From assembly GCA_963717255.1 (NCBI GenBank), contig CAVQVT010000006.1, forward strand, positions 248,001 to 312,000: 64,000 nt of DNA. Direction: 5' to 3'. Shown piece after piece: positions 40,780 to 50,828 of this stretch. The translations under genes and the position numbers were made by a program. Positions within the stretch are counted from its first letter, which is position 1; the number at the start of each line of letters is the position of its first letter. Below the pieces are notes generated by a model. It was not told the DNA's origin. It did no database searches and saw only the letters and a list, made by a program, of their open reading frames with translations. Origin of the DNA: CAIYQJ01 sp963717255 (GTDB lineage: Bacteria > Chloroflexota > Limnocylindria > Limnocylindrales > CSP1-4).

Positions 40780-43740
40780 GTGTCCCCGACCGAACGACGC
40801 GATCCCCGACGCCGCAACGCGGCGATCCGCGCCGAGCCGCCGCTCGGTGCCGGGGCCGGCCGCGAGCCGTTCCGTCGCGAGGTCCGACTCCTCGGATCGC
40901 TGCTCGGCCAGGCGATCGCCGAGCAGGAGGGACCGGACCTGCTGGACCTCGTCGAGGCGGTCCGTCGGGCATCGATCGCCGAGCGCCGGGGCACCGCGGC
41001 CCCGGGGGCCGTGAGCCTGGGCGATCTCCTCGACGACCTCGACCTGGACCGGGTGGGGAGTCTCGCCCGGGCGTTCACGCTGTACTTCCAGCTCGTGAAC
41101 GTCGCTGAGGAGCGCGCGCGCATGCGGGTGGCGCGGCGCCTCGAGCGGCGCGCGAGGCCCGGGGAGCCGCTGGAAGGCTCGTTCGACGGCGCTGTCCGGC
41201 GCATGGCGCGCGAGGGCGACCCGGCGGCGATCGGGCCGCTGGTGGCCAGGCTGGTCGTCTCGCCCGTCATGACCGCGCACCCGACGGAGGCTCGCCGGCG
41301 GACCCTCCTGCTCGCCCTGCGCCGCGTGGACGCCCTCCTCGACCGATGGGAGGATCCCGACCTCACGCCCCGCGAGGACGCCGACGTCCGCCGCAGGCTG
41401 CGCGAGCAGATCGTCCTCCTCTGGCGGACGGTGGACATCCGGCATCGGCGCCCGCTCCCCCTCGACGAGGTCCGCACGGCGCTCGCGTACTTCGATGCCT
41501 CGATCTTCACGTCGACCCCACGCCTGTACCGTGGCCTGGACGCGGCGCTGGACGCCCTCGCCTCGGCCAGGACGGGAGCGCCCGCGGGCGACGCGGGGCG
41601 CACAGGCACGCGACGGCCGGCGGTCCCGGCGTTCGTCCACTGGGGGAGCTGGATCGGCGGCGACCGTGACGGGAACCCGAACGTCACCGCGGTCGTCACC
41701 CGAGCCACGCTCCGGCTGCATGCGGACCACGTGCTCCGCGGGTACGAGGCGGTGGCCCAGCGCCTCGCCCGGACCGTCTCCGCGGGAGTCGGTGCGGGCC
41801 GGTTCCCGGCATCGCTCGCTGCGCGGCTCGCGCTGGACCTCGAGGTCGCGCCCGACGTCGTGCGCGACCTCGAGCGCCGGTTCCCCGACGAGCCGTACCG
41901 CCAGCGCCTCGGCGCGATGGCGCTCCGGATCCGGCGGACCCGGGCCTACCTCACCGAGAGCCAGGGCCCCGTGTCGGGCCGCTACGAGACCCCCGACGAC
42001 CTGCTCGAGGAGATCGACGAGCTCGCCGACGCGCTCGCGCGGGCCGGGCTCGGCCGCGTGGCGTGGGGCGACCTGCAGGACTTCCGCTGGCAGGTCGCGA
42101 CGTTCGGCTTCCACCTCGCGTCGCTCGAGGTGCGCCAGCACGCCGAGGTCCATGCGGCGGCCCTCGCGGCGCTCCGGAAGGCCGGGTCGGCCCCGGCGGC
42201 GTCGTCGGCGGGGACGTCCCCGATCGCGGACCCGTCGGTCCTCGTGTCCGAGGCGTCGCCGGGGGTCACGGTCGCAGAGGTCGTCGCCACGTTCCGCGCG
42301 ATGGCGGCCCTTCAACGCCGCTGGGGGGAGGCGGCGTGTCGCCGCTACATCGTGAGCTTCACGTCGTCGCCGGCCGACGTCACCGCGGTGCTCGACCTCG
42401 CGGAGCAGGCCTCCGAGCCGTCGATCTCCACGATGGCGACCGACGGGATCCCCGCCGGGACCCCGGTCCTCGACGTGGTGCCGCTCTTCGAGTCCGCCGA
42501 GGCGCTGCGCGGCTGCGAGGCGATCGTGGACGGGCTGCTCGCGGATCCCCGGTACCGGGCCCACCTCGCCGCGCGCGGAGACCGGCAGGAGGTCATGCTC
42601 GGCTACTCCGACTCGAACAAGGAGTCGGGCTACGTGACGGCCGGGTGGCTCCTCTACACGGCGCAGGAGCGGCTCGTGTCGGCCGCCCGGCGGCACGGGG
42701 TCGAGCTGACGCTCTTCCACGGCCGCGGCGGGTCGATCGGGCGGGGCGGCGGCCCCACGCACCGCGCCATCCTCGCGCAGGCCCCCGGGTCCATCGACGG
42801 CCGACTGAAGCTCACCGAGCAGGGCGAGGTCCTCGCCGCGAAGTTCGCCGACCCGTCGACCGCCGAGCGCGAGCTCGAGCTCATGGCGAGCTCCGTCCTT
42901 CTCGCCTCCACCCCGGAACGCGACGCGACGGTCGCGGCGGCCGCGGCGATGGGACGGGCGACGATGGAGGAGATGGCCGGGGCCGCGCTCCGCGCATACC
43001 GCGGGCTCGTCTGGGAGGACCACGCGTTCGAGGCGTGGTTCCGGGCCGTCACGCCCATCGCCGAGCTCTCGGCACTCCGCCTGGGGTCGCGGCCGGCGGT
43101 GCGTGAGGCTGCCGGCGCGTCGGATGACGCGCGGTCCGGCCCGCCGGCCGGTGCGTCCCGGCTGGCGGCCGCGGGCACGGCGCCCCAGGCTCCCGGAGGC
43201 GGGATCGCCGCCCTCCGTGCGATCCCCTGGGTCTTCGCCTGGACCCAGTCCCGGATCGAGCTGCCCGGCTGGTACGGTCTCGGAACGGCGCTCGCCGACC
43301 AGGTCGAGCGCCACGGCGATGACGTGTCGGCACACCTCGCGTCGCTCTACGCGTCGTGGCCGTTCTTCCGCGCGCTGCTCGACGGGGCGGCGGCGAGCCT
43401 GTCGCGCATCGAGCCGGACGCGATCGTCGCCCACGCCCACCTCGCGGACGGGCTCCCCGGCGCCGATGCGATCCGCGACGCGATCCTCGCCGAGCACGCG
43501 CGGTCGGTCTCGCTCCTCCTTCGGGTGACGGGGCGCTCGCGGCTCCTGGACGACGCGCCGGCCGAGCAGCGAGCGGCGGACATGCGCGCGCCGTACCTGG
43601 AGCCGCTCTCCGCGCTCCAGGTCCGTCTCCTCCGGCGGCTGCGCTCCCTGTCCCCCGACGACCCCGAGGCCGTCCGCGTCCACCGGATCGTCGGGACGAC
43701 CGTCAACGGGCTCGCGGCGGGCCTGCACACCACGGGCTGA
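40780..43740 (+). CDS. ppc: Phosphoenolpyruvate carboxylase
   Basis: A 986-residue enzyme that carboxylates PEP to oxaloacetate, refilling the TCA cycle. The catalytic His lies in VMTAHPTEARRR (about 163), MLGYSDSNKESGYVTAGW (about 606) holds the lysine of active site 2, and FHGRGGSIGRGGGPTH (about 645) is the mobile catalytic loop. The C-terminus NGLAAGLHTTG is a variant of the usual allosteric end. GTG at 40780 was chosen since the open frame upstream runs through the mutY start region. An Ala/Gly/Arg-rich insertion (about 775-805) is extra compared with enterobacterial forms. Confidence 0.94.
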   Translation: MSPTERRDPRRRNAAIRAEPPLGAGAGREPFRREVRLLGSLLGQAIAEQEGPDLLDLVEAVRRASIAERRGTAAPGAVSLGDLLDDLDLDRVGSLARAFTLYFQLVNVAEERARMRVARRLERRARPGEPLEGSFDGAVRRMAREGDPAAIGPLVARLVVSPVMTAHPTEARRRTLLLALRRVDALLDRWEDPDLTPREDADVRRRLREQIVLLWRTVDIRHRRPLPLDEVRTALAYFDASIFTSTPRLYRGLDAALDALASARTGAPAGDAGRTGTRRPAVPAFVHWGSWIGGDRDGNPNVTAVVTRATLRLHADHVLRGYEAVAQRLARTVSAGVGAGRFPASLAARLALDLEVAPDVVRDLERRFPDEPYRQRLGAMALRIRRTRAYLTESQGPVSGRYETPDDLLEEIDELADALARAGLGRVAWGDLQDFRWQVATFGFHLASLEVRQHAEVHAAALAALRKAGSAPAASSAGTSPIADPSVLVSEASPGVTVAEVVATFRAMAALQRRWGEAACRRYIVSFTSSPADVTAVLDLAEQASEPSISTMATDGIPAGTPVLDVVPLFESAEALRGCEAIVDGLLADPRYRAHLAARGDRQEVMLGYSDSNKESGYVTAGWLLYTAQERLVSAARRHGVELTLFHGRGGSIGRGGGPTHRAILAQAPGSIDGRLKLTEQGEVLAAKFADPSTAERELELMASSVLLASTPERDATVAAAAAMGRATMEEMAGAALRAYRGLVWEDHAFEAWFRAVTPIAELSALRLGSRPAVREAAGASDDARSGPPAGASRLAAAGTAPQAPGGGIAALRAIPWVFAWTQSRIELPGWYGLGTALADQVERHGDDVSAHLASLYASWPFFRALLDGAAASLSRIEPDAIVAHAHLADGLPGADAIRDAILAEHARSVSLLLRVTGRSRLLDDAPAEQRAADMRAPYLEPLSALQVRLLRRLRSLSPDDPEAVRVHRIVGTTVNGLAAGLHTTG

Positions 43741-43781
43741 CGCGGGGCGGGCCGCCGGCGCGCGGTACGCTATCCGACGAG

Positions 43782-44592
43782 ATGCCCACCCGACCCGGCG
43801 GCCCGCCCGCCGACGCCGACGTCGCAGACCCGTTCGCCCCGGAGACGGCCCTCGGGCTCGACCTCCGCGCCCTGCGCGCGCGGTGGGCCGACCGCTCCGA
43901 CCTCGCGCCGATGACGGCCGAGGCGATGGTCGGCGCCGATCGAAGGGCCCAGGCTCTCGGGATCCCCGGCGCGCGTGCTGATGGAGCGCGCAGGGACGGC
44001 TGCAGCGGCGCTGGCGCTCGCCATCCTCGCGGAGACCGGGCGCGACGCCTCGGCCCCCGTCCTCGTGCTGGCCGGCCCCGGCAACAACGGCGGCGACGGG
44101 TTCGTCGTCGCGCGGCTCCTGTCGCGCCGCGGGCGACGGGTCGTCGCGGCGCTCGTCGCGCCCGAGGCGCGGCCGCGGACGTCGGACGCGGCCGCGAACT
44201 GGGCCCGCCTCGCGCACGAAACGGGTGTGACCCTGATCCACGCGCCGGCGGCGCGCGACATCGCCGTGCTGGAGCCCGGCATCGAGCGCGCGGGCCTCGT
44301 CGTCGATGCGCTGCTGGGCACGGGGGTGACCGGCGGGCTCCGCGAGCCGATCCGGTCGGCGGTGCTCCTCTGCCACCTGGCGCGCGCGGCCGGGGTCCCG
44401 GTCCTCGCGATCGACGCGCCGACGGCCGTGGACCTCACCAGCGGCGATCCGTCGGACCCGGTGGTCCGCGCGGACGCCACGATCACCTTCCACCGGCCCA
44501 AGACCGGGCTCCTCGACCGACGCGGGGCGGCCCTCGCGGGGCGCGTGCTGGTGGCGCCGATCGGGATCCCGGCCGAGGCGGACCGCGCATGA
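43782..44592 (+). CDS. nnrE: NAD(P)H-hydrate epimerase (YjeF_N), frameshifted
   Basis: The N-terminal piece MTAEAMVGADRRAQALGIPG and the continuation VLMERAGTAAAALALAILAE form one YjeF_N domain, broken by one extra base near 43968-43974 in a GC run. LAGPGNNGGDGFVVARLLSRRG is the family signature, VVDALLGTGVTGGLREP the second motif and AIDAPTAVDLTSG the third. The enzyme repairs damaged NAD(P)HX. The C-terminal dehydratase half of fused YjeF proteins is absent. The stop overlaps the next start (ATGA). The N-terminus of about 35 residues is a Pro/Asp-rich extension. Confidence 0.82.
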
Positions 44593-44810
44593 CGTTCCCG
44601 CCGACCGTCGGGAGGGGTCCCGGCCTGCGCGAGGTCCTGGCGATCGCGGTCGTCGTCGTGCTGGCCGTCCTCGCGGTGGAGGTCCTCTCTTCCGTCGTGC
44701 CCGGGCTCCGGGATGCGTTCCGGTCGTTCCCGCTCACCGTCCTCGTCCTCGTGGTCGGCACGGGGCTCGTGCTGGCGCTCGTCCTCCGCCGGCCGAGCGG
44801 GCAGGGCTGA
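44589..44810 (+). CDS. Small two-span membrane protein
   Basis: A 73-residue protein with two hydrophobic helices (about 15-36 and 47-66) and a short polar linker. It overlaps the nnrE stop by four bases and is one base before the HPr start, so it is in the same transcript. No family recognised. Confidence 0.6.
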   Translation: MTFPPTVGRGPGLREVLAIAVVVVLAVLAVEVLSSVVPGLRDAFRSFPLTVLVLVVGTGLVLALVLRRPSGQG

Positions 44811-44811
44811 C

Positions 44812-45105
44812 GTGGCCCAGCGCGTCGTCCGCGTCCGCCGCCGCGAGGGCCTCCACGCGAGGCCGGCCGCGGCGCTCGTCCGCATCGCGGCCGAGCATGG
44901 CTCCCCGGTCTGGGTCGCCCGTGTCGGCGACCCGCCAGGTGCGGACGCCGATGCCCGGAGCATCACGGAGGTCCTGGCGCTCGGGATCCGTCGCGGCGAG
45001 CGCGTGCGCGTCTGGGCGGAAGGCCCCGACGCGGACGGCGTCCTGGCCGACATCGACGCACTGCTCTCCGGGCCGGAGCCGGGCGAGGAGGGGGACGACC
45101 GATGA
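44812..45105 (+). CDS. HPr-family phosphocarrier protein
   Basis: A 97-residue HPr-like protein. EGLHARPAAALVRIAAEHG carries the phosphorylated His, and DARSITEVLALGIRRGERV matches the regulatory-Ser region. It has a longer acidic tail than standard HPr. The stop overlaps the start of the enzyme I gene. No sugar EII gene is in the window, so a DhaM-like or regulatory phosphorelay is possible. Confidence 0.86.
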   Translation: MAQRVVRVRRREGLHARPAAALVRIAAEHGSPVWVARVGDPPGADADARSITEVLALGIRRGERVRVWAEGPDADGVLADIDALLSGPEPGEEGDDR

Positions 45106-46872
45106 CGCGCCGGGTGCCGGCGATCGCCGCCGCGCCCGGCAGGGCCGTCGGCCCAGTCTGGCTCCACGCCCGCCGGCTACCCCGGCCGGACGGATCGTCG
45201 CGGCCCCGGCGGCGCCACCGTCGATCCGCGAGGCGGCGGACGAGGCGAGCCACGCGCTCGCCGAGCTCGGGGCCGTGCTGCGCGCCGCCGGCCGCGAGGA
45301 CGAGGCGGCGATCCTGGAGGCGCAGGCCGTCATCGCGGTGGACCCGTCCCTCCTCGGCGCGGCCGAGCGACGGGCGGGCGCGGGAGCGTCACCGACCGCG
45401 GCGGTCCGCGAGGCGGCCGCCGGGATCGCGGCGAGGATCGCCGCCAGTGCGAACCCGCGGACGGCGGCGCGCGCCTCGGACCTCCTCGACGTCGCGGAGC
45501 GCATCGTCCGCGTCATGGAGGGCACCACCTTCGTCGGCCCCACCCGGCCGTCGGTCGCGGTGGCGCGTGACCTCCCGCCGTCGGCCGTGGTCGAGATCCC
45601 CACTGGCCTCCTGCTCGCCATCGCGCTGGAGGAGGGGTCGCCCACCGCCCACGTGGCGATCCTCGCGCGCGCTCTGCGCATCCCGGCCGTCGTGGGTGCC
45701 GGCGGCCTCATGGACGCCGTCGCGGACGCGGGCGCTCGCGTCGAGAGGGATCCCGACGGGCTCTTCGTCGAGGTGGACGGGACGGCCGGCTGGGTGGGCG
45801 TGGGGATGGAACCTCCCGCGCGCCGGCGGTGAGCGGGCCCAGGTGGTCGCGATCCCGGCCGCGCCACCCGGCGCCGTGGGCTCCGCGCCGGCCGGCCCGC
45901 GTCCCGCCGATGGGCCGACCGGACCGGGGACGACGGCCGACGGCCACCCGATCGCGATGCTGGCGAACCTGGGACGCCCGGACGACGTGGGCGCGGCGAT
46001 CGCCGCCGGCGCGGAGGGCGTGGGGCTCTTCCGTACCGAGTCGCTGTTCCTCGGCCGTGCCGCCCCGCCATCGGAGGAGGTCCAAGGGGCCGCCTATCGC
46101 CGCGTGTTCTCCGCGATGGGGGTGCGGCCCGTCGTCGTGCGGATCGCCGACCTCGGCGGCGACCGGCTCGTTCCGTACCTCTCCGGCGCCCCCGAGGTGA
46201 ACCCGGGGCTCGGCGTCCGGGGGATCCGCCTCGCGCGCAGCGACCGCTGGCTCCACCTGGCGCAGCTACGGGCGATCGCGCGCGCCGCCGCGGACGAGGG
46301 GGTCGCGGCGCGTGTCATGGCGCCGATGGTCGCGACCCTCGAGGACGCCGATCTCTTCCGCGACCTGTGCGACGAGGCGTGGTCGCAGGCAGCGCCGCGG
46401 TCGGGCCGACCCCTGATCGGGGCCATGGTCGAGGTGCCCGCGGCGGCGCTGATGGCCGACGCGCTCGCGCGGCGGGTGGACTACCTGAGCGTCGGGACGA
46501 ACGACCTCACGCAGTACGTGCTCGCGGCCGATCGCGGAGTGGCCGCCCTCGCATCGCTGCAGGACGCGCTCAACCCCGCCGTGCTGCGCCTGGTGCGGAT
46601 GACCGTGGAGGCCGGGGCGGCGGCCGGGATCCCGGTCGGGGCCTGCGGCGTGGTCGCCGGCGAGCCGGACGGTGCGCTCGTCCTCGCCGGCCTGGGCGTG
46701 GACTCGCTCTCGATGGAGCCCGCGTCGATCGGCGGGGTCCGCGCTGCGCTGCGGCGCGGCGCGGATGCCGGACCTGCGGGCGCTCGCGGAGGCCGCGCTC
46801 CGTGCGCCGGATGCGGCGACGGTGCGCGGCCTTGCCGCGGAGGTGCGGCGGGTCAGCTCTTCCCGGCCTTGA
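45102..46872 (+). CDS. ptsI: PTS enzyme I (PEP-protein phosphotransferase), three frameshifts
   Basis: Reassembled, it is a roughly 590-residue enzyme I. The catalytic His lies in EEGSPTAHVAILARAL. The C-terminal PEP barrel has GVGLFRTESLFLGR, RIADLGGDRLVPYL, NPGLGVRGIRLAR, VDYLSVGTNDLTQYVLAADR and VGACGVVAGEPDG, with the active Cys. Frame changes occur near 45182 (a base lost in a C run), near 45825 (one extra) and near 46762 (one extra). With these corrected, the protein runs from 45102 to the stop at 46872. It transfers phosphate from PEP to the adjacent HPr. The 3' end overlaps the convergent pspA stop by 20 bases. Confidence 0.85.
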
Positions 46873-47569
46873 GGGCCGCCAGCCGGGTCTCGATCTCGAT
46901 GTCGTCCGTCGCCTCGTCGAGGCTCGCGAACTGGGAGTCGAGCGAGGCGGCGGCGACTTCCTGCATCCCGAGCGACTTGGCCTCCTGGCGACGGATCTTC
47001 TCCTCGAACCGGGCGATCTCGCCCGTCGGGTCGGTGACGGAGACCTCGCGGACGGCCTCCTGGACCTGGACCTGCGCCGCGGCGAGCTTCTGGCGCGCGA
47101 CGAGCTCGTCGCGCTTCTGGACCAGCTCCTCGCGCTTCTCGCGCATCACGTTCAGGCCGTTCTTGAGCTTCTCGACGAGCTCGTTCTGCGACGCCACCTG
47201 GGTGTCGAACGCCTTCGCCTGCTCTTCGCGCCCGATCTGGCGCTTGAGTGCGATCTTCGCGAGCTCGTCGAACCGGTCCGCCTCCGCGGTCTTGCCCTCG
47301 ACCCTGAGCTCGTCGGCCCGCGCCGAAGCGGCCGCGGCCTTCCGGCCCCACTCGTCGGCGGCCTCGTTGGCCTCCTTGAGGTCGCCCTCCAGGAGCCGGA
47401 GGTTGCCGATCGTCATCGCGACCGCGTCCTCGGCCTCGCGGATGTTGTTCGTGAAGTCCCGGAGGAGCTGGTCGAGCATCTTCTCCGGGTCCTCGGCGCC
47501 ATCGATGAGCGCGTTGATGTTCGCCCGCATGAGCGTGGTGACACGCCCGAGGATCGACTGCTGGGCCAC
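46853..47569 (-). CDS. pspA: PspA/IM30 family membrane-stress protein
   Basis: A 238-residue, almost wholly helical coiled-coil protein. ILGRVTTLMRANINALIDGA then EDPEKMLDQLLRDF is the N-terminal amphipathic helix and signature, followed by long coils (EEQAKAFDTQVASQNELVEKL) and a short C-terminal helix. PspA/Vipp1 proteins polymerise on damaged membranes (ESCRT-III-like). GTG at 47569 is preceded by a near-perfect AAGGAGGTC. It neighbours a TPM-domain membrane protein on the same strand, a pairing suggestive of envelope stress. Confidence 0.9.
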   Translation of the reverse strand: MAQQSILGRVTTLMRANINALIDGAEDPEKMLDQLLRDFTNNIREAEDAVAMTIGNLRLLEGDLKEANEAADEWGRKAAAASARADELRVEGKTAEADRFDELAKIALKRQIGREEQAKAFDTQVASQNELVEKLKNGLNVMREKREELVQKRDELVARQKLAAAQVQVQEAVREVSVTDPTGEIARFEEKIRRQEAKSLGMQEVAAASLDSQFASLDEATDDIEIETRLAALKAGKS

Positions 47570-47702
47570 CGGGACCTCCTTACGTCTTCCGTCTCGTGGA
47601 CGTCGTACGCGGCGCACTCGGGGCGCCGCATCGTCCGGGTCGCGCTGCCGGCCCGGCCGTGCGTCGAGGGCCGGCGTCGGCTCTCATCCTAACGGGGTCG
47701 CG

Positions 47703-49842
47703 TCACCATCCTCCACCTCGTCCGTGACCGCCGCCACCGAAGCTGCCGCCGCCACCGCGGCCGCCGAAGCTCCCCTCCGCCGCCGCCACCGAAGCCGCCG
47801 GATGAGCCCCAGCGGGTCCCGCCGAAGCCGCCGCCGTTCGCGCCGCCGCCGCCCGCGCCGCGACCGCCACCGCCACCGCCACCGAGCATGCCGCCGATCG
47901 CGGCCCCGATGATGACCGCGCCGAGGTCGATCCCACCGGACGGCGGCCGCCCGCCTGACGGGCCCGGCCACGAGGTACGGTCGTAGCGGTCGAAATCGGT
48001 CGACGCCAGCTGCATCGCCTGCTCGGCGAGGGAGTCCGCGAGACGCGCCTCCTGCGTCGCCGACGCCACGTTCGTGGCGGCGAGGGCCCGCGCCTGGTCG
48101 AGGTGCCGCTGGGCCTCGGCGAGCCGGGTCCGCGCCTCGCGGTCGACGCCCGCGCGTCGCGCCGCGACGAAGTCCGACGCGCGCCGGACCTCGACCTCCG
48201 CGGCCCCGAGCGTCGCCTGGAGCGTCGCGCGCTCGCGGGCGGCACGCTCGGCCGCGTCGCGGATCCCCGCGAGCACGGTGTCCGACGCCTGTGCGGCGGC
48301 GACCGCGTCGCGGTAGGCGGCCACGACGTTCGGCAGGGGCTTCGCCAGCTCGGCCCGGATCCCGGAGACCGTCGTCTCCAGGCCGGCCACTCTCCCCGGC
48401 AGGTCCGATCCCGGTCCCGCCGACGCGAGCGACGCGCGCGCGCTCGCGAGGTCGGCCTCGATCTCGGCGAGCACGCCCGGCACCCGCTCCCGCGCGGTGT
48501 CCGCGTCGGCGGCGAGCCGCTCCACGGCCCCGAGCAGTCCGTCGGCTTCCGACAGCGCCATCTCGGAGGCGACCGCCACCTGCGCGGCCGTCCGCGTGTC
48601 GCCCTCGGCGAGCGCGCCGGTCCCCGTCGTCCGCGCCGCCCGGACCACCTCGACGCGCTTGGACGCCTCCGCGAGGTTGCCGTCGATCGGGGCCCACACC
48701 GGTTCCGCGTAGGACGCCTGGAGCCGCTCGACCGTCGCGTCAGCGGCGGCGAACCGCGCCTCGAGGGCGTCGGCCCTGGCCGGCAGGGCGTCGAGGATCT
48801 CCGGTGCCCGCCGCTCGACCTCCCGCATCTTCTCGATCGACGCCCGCTGCGCGTCGATCCCGGCCTTCGCGCGGTCCGTGCGGGCGACGATCTCCGCGAG
48901 CATCTTCTCGCGCGTCGCGGCGTCCTCCGGGGTGGAGTCGTCCAGCTTCTGGCGGACCGCGAACGCCGCCGCCAGCTCCTGCCGGGCCCCGTCGATCGCC
49001 GCGCGGAAAGGCGCCGCCGCCTCGGGTCCGAACTCGGCCTCGGCGAAGCCGGCCTCGGTGTCCATGTCGCGGACCAGGTCGTCGAGCTCGAGCAGCTGCG
49101 CGTTCGCCTTCGCCGAGAGATCCTTGCGCGCGGCCTCGGCGCGGGCCGCGCTCCGGCGGCTGGACCAGACGGCGAGGCCGCCGACCACGACGATGACCCC
49201 GACGACGATCCCGAGGAGCAGGACGGGGATCCCGCCTCCTCCCGCGCCGCCGGATCCGCCGCCGGACCCGCCGACGGACCCGTCGGGCGCCGCGGTGGCA
49301 GGAGGGGCGGTAGCGGCGGTCGTCGCCGGTGGCGCGGTGACGCCGGTGGTGCCGATCGTGGCCCGCATCCCGTCCGCCAGCGACACCACGGCGTCCGCGT
49401 CGTCGCCCGAGGCCAGGCCAGGGCGGAGGTCGTTCGCGAGCAGGGCGTCGATCTGCACGTCGGAAAGCGGGACGGCATCGCCGACCCAGAGGTAGTAGGT
49501 GCGATCGTCGAGCGCGACCGTGAGCAGCGCGTCGTTCGGGCCGAGCCTCTCCGCCTCCACGACGTCCTGTGCATACGCGGCGGTGTCCTGTCCCCCGGTC
49601 GTGTCCGTGAAGAGCACGTACAGCGCGATCCGGTCCTCGGCGAGCAGGCTCTCCTGGGCGACGCGGATGGCGTCGCGGTCGGCGGACGTCAGCGCCCCGG
49701 TCGTGTCGGTGATCGAGCCGGTGAGCGGCACGGCCGCGCGGACGGGAGTCGCTGCACCGGCGAGCGCAAGGACGACGAGCGCGAGCATCGCGAGCGCGAG
49801 CGCGGCGGCTGCTGCCGTGCGCGGCGAGTGCGCGTGGACCAT
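47703..49842 (-). CDS. TPM-domain membrane protein with Gly-rich tail, frameshifted at the end
   Basis: About 712 residues. A signal peptide (about 1-37) is followed by a TPM_phosphatase domain (TGSITDTTGALTSADRDAIR; LLTVALDDRTYYLWVGD; about 40-155), a Gly/Ala/Pro linker, a transmembrane helix (about 200-222), a long coiled-coil (about 230-600) and a Gly/Ser/Phe-rich tail. One extra base in the CCCC run at 47772-47775 diverts the last residues; removing it gives SFGGRGGGGSFGGGGHGRGG and a stop at 47703. TPM proteins act in photosystem or protein quality control at membranes. The neighbour pspA supports an envelope role. Confidence 0.82.
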
Positions 49843-49965
49843 CGGGAGGCGCCTCCGGACGAACCGACGACCTGGGAGACCGGGTCCGTCCAGTGTACGC
49901 GGGGACCACCGGGCGGGCCGCCGGCGCGCCGCCGCCCGCCGGGTACGCGCGGCGGTCCTGGGACG

Positions 49966-50619
49966 TCAGCGGCGCCGCGATCGTCCGGTGAGGAGCCCCA
50001 CGTCCAGGCGCCGCTCCTCCCCGCGGAAGAGCCGCCGCACGTTGTCCCAGTGCGCGATCCAGATCAGGGCCGGCCCCACCGTCGCGTAGATCCAGTACGG
50101 CAGGGGGGCGCTGCCCTGCGTGACCCACACGGTGAGGATCGTCGCCGGGAAGATGGCGGCCGCGCCGAGGAGGGACCCCAGCGAGACGTAGCGGGTGACC
50201 AGGATGGCGCCGAAGAAGACCGGCGCCGTCACGAGAACCGCCAGGGGCGCCATGACCATCAGCGTGCCGACGCCCGCGCCGACACCCCGCCCGCCGTGGA
50301 AGCGGATGTAGATCGACCGGATGGCGCCGAGGACCGCCGCGAGGGCCGCGACGGTCATCGCCCACGGGTCCCAGCCGGAGATCCACGCGGCGAAGAGCAC
50401 CGGCACCGCCCCCTTCGCGACGTCGCCGAGGACGACGGCGAGGGCCCACCAGCGGCCGAGCGCCCGGAGGGCGTTCGTCCCGCCCGTCCGGCCGGAGCCG
50501 ATCGTCCGCGGGTCGGGGCCGCCCGAGGCGCGCGCGACGAGGATCCCCACGGGGATCGCGCCGATGAGGTACCCGGCGATCGCCGAGACCGCGAGGATGA
50601 TCACCTGCTGCGTGGACAT
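49966..50619 (-). CDS. plsY: Glycerol-3-phosphate acyltransferase PlsY
   Basis: A 217-residue membrane enzyme that acylates glycerol-3-phosphate from acyl-phosphate in phospholipid synthesis. The motifs are SGRTGGTNALRALG (GSGNxGATN-like glycerophosphate loop), KGAVPVLFA and FHGGRGVGAGVG, with the final HWDNVRRLFRGEERRL. Five transmembrane helices are predicted. ATG at 50619 follows GGAGGG. The tail extends slightly beyond the E. coli protein with LLTGRSRRR. Confidence 0.9.
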   Translation of the reverse strand: MSTQQVIILAVSAIAGYLIGAIPVGILVARASGGPDPRTIGSGRTGGTNALRALGRWWALAVVLGDVAKGAVPVLFAAWISGWDPWAMTVAALAAVLGAIRSIYIRFHGGRGVGAGVGTLMVMAPLAVLVTAPVFFGAILVTRYVSLGSLLGAAAIFPATILTVWVTQGSAPLPYWIYATVGPALIWIAHWDNVRRLFRGEERRLDVGLLTGRSRRR

Positions 50620-50828
50620 CGACCCTCCGCCCCCACGCCGGGGCGCCCGACAGCCGTCCCGCGGCCGGAGTCTAGCACCGCGTCGCGGCCCTCCCCGAGG
50701 CGGCCAGGGGACCGGCCCGACGCCCCTGAACGCGCGGCCGCCGGCGCCGCCGACACGGGGTACCATCGGGCCGTCCAGACGTCCGCCGGGCCGCCCGAGC
50801 GCGGCCCGCCCTCCCGAGGCCCGCCCCC

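Noticed and set aside
40456..44493. 1345-residue frame opposite ppc
   Set aside because: Shadow frame; ppc motifs are on the plus strand.
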